Assembly: GCF_947242115.1 (NCBI RefSeq)
Contig: NC_074713.1
Location: 8,681,001 to 8,745,000, forward strand
Direction: 5' to 3'
Source: Biomphalaria glabrata
Lineage: Eukaryota > Mollusca > Gastropoda > Planorbidae
DNA length: 64,000 nt
The notes beneath the pieces are model-generated. The model saw nothing but the letters and a program-made list of their open reading frames with translations. It ran no database searches and was not told where the DNA came from. Position numbers and translations under genes: made by a program. Shown piece by piece: positions 56,052 through 64,000 of the stretch (position 1 is the stretch's first letter; each line of letters begins with the position of its first letter).

Positions 56052-59000
56052 TTAGTAGATGTAAGGGAAAATCCTGTAAGGAACCTTCTCGCAGTATTTA
56101 TTCCAGCTGGAGCCATACTTTTTCTGGCACTGCTCAAAATCTCGTCGTTCACGATGGATTAAAAGCACCAAAAAGTAGATGGGATAGAAGTACGTCAGAA
56201 TTTGTCCAAAGCCTGGGAGGGAAAATAAAAGATTATTAGCTGAGGTTCATACTTTGTTTTTGACTTTTTGAATTAATTGTGAGTTAGTTGGATGAGACAT
56301 ACCTGTAGTTAATGACCAAGAAAGAGCCATAATTAGGTCACCAAGGTAATTAGGCTTCCTACAGAGTCCCCACCAGCCAGAGACCAACAGTTTCTTTCCT
56401 GCCTGAGTGGGTATGACTTCCATTCCTAAACACAATGGATAAACATTTACATCCAGTCCTAACTAACAAATATTAGCACTACTGTGCAGATTAAATAAAA
56501 ATTAAAACAAAAAAAATAATAATAAGTCTTCAAGTCCGAAGATTTCCCATGGCTATGATCTACATATTTTGCCACATTCAGCACAGACATAACCATTTAG
56601 TTTCAGTTTAGCTTCTCTTTCAAGAAAACTAAATTCATTACAGTTGTGCTGCCTCTGTAGGATCTTGAAAATCCCATGGCAATAAAGTGTGTAACACTGA
56701 GATTATACTTCCCTGAACAGGTCTTCCCTGCATTTTTACATTTCTCAGACGACGCCTGCACTGGCTTGGTCATGTCCGTCTTATGGAGGAGAACAGTAAC
56801 CCAAAAGTCATCCATTATGCAAATTGTTCAAGAATATTGAAGAAAAACTGGTCTTTCACACCTCAAATACATAAATCTAATCAAAGGGGACCTCAGAGCA
56901 GTGGACATTGATGCTGACTACTGGAAAGCAGAGACCTCAAACGCATTATTTGGAGAGAGATGGTGACCAAGAAAGCTATGGACAGGAAAAATGCATTGAT
57001 GTCTGCTGTGTAAGAAAAGTAAGTCAAACAAAAATTTCTGGCTCATCTACCACCAAAGAAAATGCCATCCTAACCTGTGAACAAAAACGTCTCTCGAGAA
57101 TAGGGCAACATAGTCACATGATGAATAAGTGTTCTACGAAATGAACCATAGTTCTACGACTGAAGGAGGCCACCAACACCGTCTACATTTGTCCAAGGTA
57201 GTAGATTTCTTTTTGATCTCAAATGTGTATTTCACAAACTTTGTAATACATCTCCAGCTGTCTCGCTTGGAAGCCACATTGTCCTAGCTGTGATCTAAAT
57301 TATTTGCAAAATACAGCTCTGGCATACATCATTGTCTGCCTTTGATCGGTTTAAACTCTCTTTTTGCCACACAGACCTGTCCACAGCAGATTTCCTTTTG
57401 GTCTGAAATGTGTATCTCATGGCCTGTGCCAGTTAAAGCAAGCTGGATCCAAAGCTTGTCTTTAAAGCATTTTGGGGGGGGGGGGGGGGGGCACACCACT
57501 CTTACACCAACCATCTTTCAGCTCGACAAAAAAGACTGCCTTAAGCGCACTGTCATTCCCCATAAGGGATAAGTGCCCAGCGTGGCTGTCATACTATAAG
57601 CAGTCCCTCTACACTGTCCATGCCCGCATTTGCAAGAACATAATAATAATAATAATACTTAAAGCCTGAAGCAAGCTCAGCAGTAGGCACAAGGAGTTGT
57701 CCCCATTTTCTATACAAGTCACATACTACAACTCACAATAAGTTTTAAAAACTGCATTTAGCAAATTATTTGTCTATAAATTTGTATTACAACTTACTCT
57801 ATTCTAAAATGCCATTCTCCACAAAAGGATCGTGCTTATTTTAAATTTATTTACTTGAACTCTGAGGTTCATTATTTATTTATTATAGTTGAAAAAGTTA
57901 ATTATTCATTGATTATAATTAATTAATAAGCTTTATTGAAAAATTTTAATTCTAACTTTCTTTTTTTTTTAAAGTTCTCAAATAACTAAAAATTGAAATT
58001 ACTTACCTGAAAATAGGGGATCTTTAGGGTCTCTTCTGAATCTGTCCTTTTGAGAATTAGACAGGCGAAAAATAGTGTATCCCACCACTGTTACAGAAAA
58101 TAGGGAAAAATTTTAATAATAGATGTCTTTTTTTTAATAAGATAATACTTATAAAATATGTATTTGTAAGATAATATTTAAAGAGTGATTTTTTTTTATT
58201 TCAAAGACAATTTAACTTACAGTTCAAAAGGGCTATTGGAGCAAGACAGTACCAAGGCAAAACAAGTTTGCTTTCATAAAGGAAGCGAGGTTGGAGACTG
58301 TAGAGGAATGGTACCCAAGCAAGATCTCCAAATGCCAGCATAAATCCAAAGCCATCATGGATTATGTCCATTGTTGTTAGAATGGCACTCTATAGAATTA
58401 ACCAAAAAAAAAAAACAGCTCGTATCAAATGTATTTTTAAAAAATAAAAACAATGGTAACCAAGCACTTGTTTATGGGATACGTATCAACTGGCTACAAA
58501 ATATCTTATTCAGTGTCCTAAAAAGTAATAGCCTATAAATAATAACAAAACCACATCTTTTCAAATGTGATAAAACATTTCTGGGACAACTGAGTCATCA
58601 TGGCCACTTAACATTCTGCAATCAATACTTTGACAATGCCAAATCAAGTGCAACTGCGAGCACTGTCATGATATGTGCATGAACTTCTAAACAAAGAAAT
58701 TGTGATAAATACACATCATCTATTTCTATTTGTGAAAATAAAAAGTATACTATTTTCTTTAACCAACATAACAAAAGGCTTTCTTGTTTAATTGCTTTTA
58801 ATTTAGAAGAAAACTGACCTCAAACCACAAAGCATCTGCCACATAAATAGTCTGGAAGACTGTAACTAAAATTAGATTGGCAGGCAAGGTTCCAGTCTCA
58901 TATGCTTTGTAAACCATAATCCAGTCCATAATGACCCAGCCAATCAAGCCTGGCCTCAGTTCACAGAAAAACTTTAAATCAAGGGAGCCGACACGAGGAT

Positions 59001-62000
59001 TCAACTCACGGCCAATGAAAAAGTCATATATTACATTGCCTGTAAACAATACAAGACCAAATTAAAATCAACATAGAATGAATACATTTTTCTAATCACA
59101 CAATAAGAGCAGACTGTGCCTCTTGGATCTTACCTGTGTTGCCACCTGGTGCCAGTTTTTTAGGATTCACAAATCTAGAGCTGATATAGAGACATACACT
59201 GAGTGAGATACTGAAGACTACTGCACTTGTCATGAGTTTGTAGAATTTATCCACAATCTTGGTTACAGGGCATTTGAAATAGATGGCTGCTGCTAAGGTA
59301 AGTAGGCTAACAATCAATGCAAAGAACCCTAGTAAAGATAAAAAAAAGGAAAAATTAAGATACAATTTATTCAAGCTAAAGCCCTCACCAACTCACTCAT
59401 CAATAATATTCACCCACTTAGACTCCACCTAAGATTAGATTATTTATCCAGTTCTTCCTAATCCTCTCAGATTACACATTTCAACTGAACATAACTGTTA
59501 ATTGTTCAAAATTATTTTTGGTTGTTTGGTTTCAAGATGTATGTTGACAATTTTATATTGGTGCACTACGTTTCACAGCACTGTAGACCATTATCAGTGG
59601 ATGTATCTTGGGACAGTCCCAAATTGTGAAAGGGAGCATCTTCTTCTTCTTCATCGTTCTCATTGTTATGTTGGAGTGTTCATATGACTAGACCAATACA
59701 TGAGATGAACTGCGCAGTGGTTTCCAAATCAGGGAGCTCTCCATATAGTTTTCTTTCTATTGGGGTGATTTGGGGCCAATGTCTTATACGGGCCTCTTGG
59801 TAGAGAGAGCAGTTTTGGAGGACGTGGTTGGCATTTTCTGGTGATACTCCACATGGGCAGATTTCACTGGTTCCAATTTTGAGCTTCCGGAACATGTGTT
59901 GTCGCATTCTGTTGTGTCCAGTCCTGACTCGAAAGATTAGACGTTGGTCTTGTCGGGATAGCTTATAGTAAGCATCATCTTTCTTGTGATTTGGATGGGA
60001 GCTCGTCCATTTCTCATTTATTTTATCTACAATTAATTTCTTCATTTCTTCTGGATAGAGTGCAGAGTTTACTTGTGAGTTTGTTCTCCCACTCTTGGCG
60101 AGTGTGTCACCCTTCTCATTTCCTGCTAGTTGTATGTGAGCTGGTATCCATTGAATAACAGTTTTTTTGCTGTTGTGGTTGAGCTTTGTAAGTGCTGTTC
60201 TGAGGTTTTTAATATAAGGGGAATCAGAGTTTTTCAAGCTTTGGAGGGTTGTTTTTGAGTCTGTTAGAAAGACAATCTGACTGTGAGGGGAACTTGGATG
60301 ATTTGCTAGCATGGTAGCAGCTAGTGCTAGTGCTTCCCTTTCTGCATCTAATTCTCTGGGAGAAAGTCAAGTATTTTATGTTATTATGTGCAGGCCCCTT
60401 ATTCAAGGGATGATTCAACTTGTGAAAGGGAGCATCTAATTCTACTGGAGAAAGTCAAGTATTTTATTTTATTATATGCAGGCCCCTTATTCACGGGATG
60501 ATTCAACTTGTGAAAGGGAGCATCTAATTCTACTGGAGAAAGTCAAGTATTTTATTTTATTATATGCAGGCCCCTTATTCACGGGATGATTCAACCTACC
60601 CCTTAATATGATTGAGAGTCTACATCCAAAATGATGAACCTAAGAATTTGTATGTGTGTTATGGAGGGGGGTGGGAGGGAATTTTTTATCTCAAATGTTT
60701 AGCTGTAAGAAAGCAAAGGTATTTTTCTTTCTTAAGGCTACAATTGACCCCAGATAAGTTTGTGTGTGTGTGTGAGTGGCAACTATGTAGGAGGCAAAGT
60801 AAAAGTTTTGATTTTTACTTTATAGCTGTAACTATAGCTGTAACTGTTAGACAAAGGAAGTGCGAATCTAAATTGTGAAAGAGGTGTTCCTCTCAGAATG
60901 TTCCACTGTAAAATACAAAGCAAAAGTGGTGTATCTGTAAAGGGAGACAATAATTCATGGGTCAGAAGGGTGAGGGGAAGGGACTATATAATGGACAGTA
61001 TTCTATGGGAAGATGCAAACATAATTCCAGACAAGATAATCATCATGTAACCAACTTTTTTCAATAGATCCAAATTTGGGGAGGTCAGCTTGTAAAGTAT
61101 AAATCAGCTTTGTTGAAGGCAGTAAGAATAAATCATGAGGTTATTTCCATTACAATACCTTCTCTCTTTAGAAAGACATAAAGTGAATTTTTATCCATGT
61201 TTTATATATTAATAACTATATAAAGGTGAATTGCTTTCATAAAAATATTTTTTCATTCAGTTTACTTGTAAAAAATAATTTCATATGCATAGCACTGTTC
61301 AACCTTAATGTTGGCTCAAGGTATTTAAACAAAAATAGTTTAAAAAAAAAACACTATTACTAGACTTATAAAAACAGCTGGGTGAAATTGCTATCAAATA
61401 TTTTAGTTGTTCCAATCTTTTCAAGCACTACATTCTAATTTCAATACTTTATCTTTTTTGGCTGTTTTACCATTGCATCTGTACTTGAGTCTTCCACCAG
61501 ACTTGAGTGGCTGCCCTTCATAAACTGATCCAACAGGTAATAATGCAAGCACAACTTGGAAGAAAAACCAAGCTAAGAAGATCAGCATTGATTCCACTTC
61601 AAAAAATTCACCAATAATATTTCTGGGAAGTTTTGGAATTTCTAGAATGGAGCAGCGACCCTGAAAAATAACACAATTTTATATTGGTACATTTTCAAAA
61701 AAATATAATGCAAACCTATACAAAAGCCATTAATAAAATAACACAGACATTTTAGATTGCTAATATTTTTGGTTTCCCTTTGGTGCACAATATGCTAAGT
61801 TGAAAAGTTCTATTCAGAATAAGTCTACTTCATTTATTCATTAATAAAATTATTTATAAATGTTTACCTATCTTTAAATCATTTATTCCCCCCCCCCAAT
61901 CAACATTTTTGTTTATCCTTAACATAAAGATTTATTTCATAAAACATTTTCTTACTTTTCTGCATGTCCAGTTGATGTAATAAACTGTAAATGGCAGAAG

Positions 62001-64000
62001 AAAAATAAGAAAGAATGTTCCTATAGGACCCATGAACTCATAATGAGGACTTTCTCTGGTTGACTTGGTTGGCTGTGGCTTCTCCAGTGGTGGAGGAGTC
62101 TTAAGATTCGATAACATTTCAGATCTTAGTTGATCCCTCAAACGTGCAGACTCTTCTCTCTGGTAAAAGATAGATTAAACAGAATTAAACAAGAAAATAA
62201 TAATTTTGTCAACATCATTGCATTAAAAATTTGCAATAATTTTGATAATGTTCCTAGTTTGTCAATTATACTAATTACAGAAAAGCCTGATTCACAATGC
62301 ATAAACTGAAGTGGCTTGGAATGAGAAGTTACTTTGAATCACAAGAGCTTTGACTTACACTTTATCAATGGCAATAACTTACTAACATGACATAGAATAA
62401 AGTTATTTCTTTTTTATGTTAAATCCTCAGAGGGTATGGCATTTCTCATTATTTCAGTTTGCTCATCTATCTCTCTATCTATTTAAGTTTTTTTCAATAC
62501 CATTAACAAATTGTTCAAGGCAATACCAGATGTCTCAGCAACAGCTTTCTTGGGCCCAGCAGTATAGCAAGAGATAATGATTACAACAGTCCTTATTTAG
62601 TATGGTGGGTGAGAGAAAGGTGGAATGTAAGAGCTAACAATCGGCCAGCCTTAGTCCCTCACTAAGCAGACCCAGCCTAAACATTTTTTAACAGAATGCT
62701 AGAATCCTATGGATAATGGTGTGCAGACAGCTGGCTTGTTATGGGTGGATGGAAACAGCGTAAAGCACATAGAAAATTGTCAATGTTCTAATCAAGTAAT
62801 CTGGAACCATGCGTAATTGGTGTTAAATTAACAGATTTTTTGTCGAATTGGATGAGGAAGGAACACTGTATATAATGAGAGGTTAATTAATTCTGTGGCT
62901 TACTGCAAAACAAATGGGATAAAGCAATAAAATAACCCAACCACATTGATCTGGCCAAACAAATGTCAGACCAGTGCTATTAGAGCTGTTTTGACTCTGA
63001 ACATCCTCAAATCCTCATTTAAAAATCCAAGCCACCACCTGGGTTTAAGATTTAGATTTGGCAGCATTCACCAATAATAGACCAACAAACCAATAATAGA
63101 CCAACAAACCAATAATAGACCAACAAACCAATAATAGACAAACAAACCAATAATAGACCAACAAACCAATAATAGACCAACATACCAATAATAGACCAAC
63201 AAACCAATAATAGACCAACAAACCAATAATAGACCAACAAACTCCAATTCATAATAAATTGACAAAAAAAAAAAAAAGAAAACAATTGAAGATCAAGCAG
63301 GTAGATTAAGGAGGAAGCAGAAAGAAAATTGGGCCTAAGCTACTAAGTGAGAAAAACAAAAAGTAAACCAAAATGCAGAGCGATTAGGATGCACTTTAAG
63401 CATAATCTTTAAAAACAACATTTGTTATATTAGGATTCACTTTAAGCATAATCTTTAAAAACAACATTTGTTATATCCACAGCTAGTTATGCTATGTTAG
63501 AACATTTTATTTATTCTATACCATGTGACCCCATTTTACTGAACAAAAACTACCTCTTTCTCAAGGATGGATGATATTCTAGAGGATGTTCTGACAGGGG
63601 TAACAGAAGCCTGCTCCTGCTCTGCTGAGACGTTGGATGTTACTATTCTAGTGGTCACTGTTGTTTCCCTCTTGGAAACTCGTGATGGAGATTTCCCAGA
63701 TGGACGTGGGATACGTTTGGTTGACTTTGTTACCTCCTTAAAAATTTTAAAAATTATGCCACATTATAATTTAAAAATCTTTAAAATCCTTTTTCCAAAG
63801 CTACTTAGCTTCAAATTCTAAACTAAAATGATGTACAAAGTTAAATAAAATTTATCAAGTCTTGTATGCATTAAAATGTGCTCTAAGAACTGAGAAGAAC
63901 CTACTATTGTAGTTTCCACTTCAGGTTGGGGTTCAGCTTTAGGTTTCCTTCCAGAGCTTCTACTACGGCTGCGAGTAACTTTACGAGATGCTGAAGTACT
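56052..64000 (-). CDS. LBR: Lamin B receptor / sterol C14-reductase family (5' end beyond window)
   Basis: Ten minus-strand exons, all with GT/AG borders and matching phases: 64,000(partial)-63,905; 63,736-63,554; 62,159-61,956; 61,660-61,471; 59,328-59,134; 59,039-58,819; 58,389-58,221; 58,087-58,007; 56,425-56,303; 56,212-56,052. They total 1,623 nt, 540 aa plus stop (human LBR is 615 aa). In order: an Arg/Ser-rich stretch ([24 protein letters not shown]), then [16 protein letters not shown] starting the membrane part, GRRLKYR-type [81 protein letters not shown]...[10 protein letters not shown] and the conserved end [11 protein letters not shown]. The RS region ahead of the reductase fold favours LBR over TM7SF2; the Tudor domain should lie beyond 64,000. 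LBR anchors lamin B and heterochromatin at the inner nuclear membrane and reduces the sterol C14-15 bond with NADPH. Odd: RKPNY where RHPNY is usual. Confidence 0.96.
56515..56590 (-). mobile_element. LINE tail fragment in LBR intron
   Basis: AATAAGTCTTCAAGTCCGAA, GATTTCCCATGGCTATGATC, TACATATTTTGCCACATTCA parallel the 3' end at 26,010-26,110. Minus-strand reading includes [14 protein letters not shown]. Confidence 0.65.
56700..57170 (+). mobile_element. LINE fragment in LBR intron, plus strand
   Basis: Plus strand reads [20 protein letters not shown] then KVIHYAN and diverged [12 protein letters not shown]. This is the same LINE family in the opposite orientation to its neighbours, so two insertions or an inversion are involved. 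Confidence 0.6.
57175..57645 (-). mobile_element. LINE 3' fragment in LBR intron, minus strand
   Basis: Minus strand includes [26 protein letters not shown] and FKPIKGRQ, the GELKGG...KRFKD segment of the GVKQGCVLAP-type LINE. A poly-G/C run of ~18 bp (57,473-57,490) breaks it. Confidence 0.65.
57650..58000. other. LBR intron, no other feature
   Basis: AT-rich intron sequence with a short (AAT)n tract at 57,640-57,656. Confidence 0.4.
59642..60343 (-). mobile_element. 5'-truncated LINE: RNase H plus C-terminal knuckle
   Basis: A 702-bp minus-strand insertion in an LBR intron. It reads [74 protein letters not shown] and [18 protein letters not shown]. The first half is the RNase H domain (TDS and the H-x3-GNE-x2-D loop), followed by a zinc knuckle. 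The frame is open over ~210 codons. It ends in a (GAA)n tail and is flanked by GCATCT on both sides (59,636-59,641; 60,344-60,349). The neighbouring 88-bp repeats carry the uninterrupted empty site. Confidence 0.85.
60359..60600. repeat. 88-bp tandem repeat, ~2.8 copies
   Basis: GGAGAAAGTCAAGTATTTTA starts at 60,359, 60,447 and 60,535; each unit continues with GCAGGCCCCTTATTCA, GGGATGATTCAACTTGTGAA and AGGGAGCATCTAATTCTACT. The unit end TGTGAAAGGGAGCATCT also lies left of the LINE at 59,625-59,641, so the LINE split one unit. Confidence 0.9.
60605..61465. other. LBR intron, no other feature
   Basis: AT-rich intron sequence; short (TG)n near 60,760. No additional exon needed by phase. Confidence 0.4.
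62165..63065. other. LBR intron, no other feature
   Basis: Unassigned intron sequence, 62,400-62,990 somewhat less AT-rich. No exon is required by phase between the flanking exons. Confidence 0.35.
63069..63245. repeat. 19-bp minisatellite, ~9 copies
   Basis: ACCAATAATAGACCAACAA repeated almost perfectly. Overlapping minus-strand frames rich in Leu-Val-Tyr-Trp are artefacts. It lies in an LBR intron. Confidence 0.95.
63382..63478. repeat. ~46-bp direct duplication
   Basis: CACTTTAAGCATAATCTTTA followed by AAAACAACATTTGTTATAT occurs twice in a row. Confidence 0.85.

Noticed and set aside
63052-63285. Leu/Val/Tyr/Trp-rich membrane-like frames
   Set aside because: Shadow of the 19-bp tandem repeat in an LBR intron.
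63737-63904. Possible micro-exon between the two RS-region exons of LBR
   Set aside because: Using the GTAGGT donor after 63,905 gives phase 0 on both sides, so no extra exon is needed.

Overview
This is a eukaryotic, AT-rich, intron-rich and repeat-dense window. The host genes, the short AT-rich islands full of CTAG/AGATCT words, and the interspersed repeat families all fit a mollusc, most likely a heterobranch/pulmonate gastropod (Biomphalaria/Bulinus-like). That placement is inferred from sequence style and gene identity, not from a search.

Layout. 0-22 kb has no convincing host gene. It holds LINE 3' fragments, a solo LTR, two tRNA-derived SINE families, several minisatellites (42 bp at 8.3 kb, 68 bp at 21.3 kb), hAT remnants and a decayed LINE with RNase H at 13.4-16.8 kb. 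22.9-24.6 kb (minus) carries two exons of a kelch-repeat beta-propeller gene. 26-29.6 kb holds a LINE fragment, a solo LTR and a short LTR element. 30.3-39.9 kb (plus) is a complete seven-exon ZFYVE21 gene. Its first intron is packed with mobile DNA: a 974-bp TTAA-flanked DNA element, a CR1-like fragment and a 3.0-kb LINE. 44-49 kb has a G-rich minisatellite, one tRNA-Asp(GTC) gene and LINE pieces. 49.3-52.5 kb (plus) holds the last four exons of a gene I do not recognise. 56.05 kb to the window edge (minus) is most of the lamin B receptor gene (LBR, sterol C14-reductase fold): ten exons, 540 residues in view, with the N-terminal Tudor-domain part beyond the window.

The most exciting object is the LINE at 33,023-36,034. 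It is bounded by a perfect 14-bp target duplication inside a 35-bp minisatellite. Its first 75 nt fold by eye into a complete HDV-like self-cleaving ribozyme: P1, P2, P3, P1.1, P4 and a C-containing J4/2 strand. The predicted 5' end falls exactly on the insertion junction. Next come a 94-aa ORF1 with a textbook PCNA-binding (PIP-box) motif and a long ORF2 with an intact AP endonuclease. ORF2 is fused in frame, across a deletion of the reverse-transcriptase core and RNase H, to the C-terminal zinc knuckle. A decayed sister copy at 13.4-16.8 kb shows what is missing.

The host genes do not form a pathway. ZFYVE21 is an endosomal/focal-adhesion FYVE protein, LBR an inner-nuclear-membrane sterol reductase-fold protein, and the kelch protein is of unknown role. 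Two insertions sit inside tandem arrays and leave readable 'empty sites' beside them.
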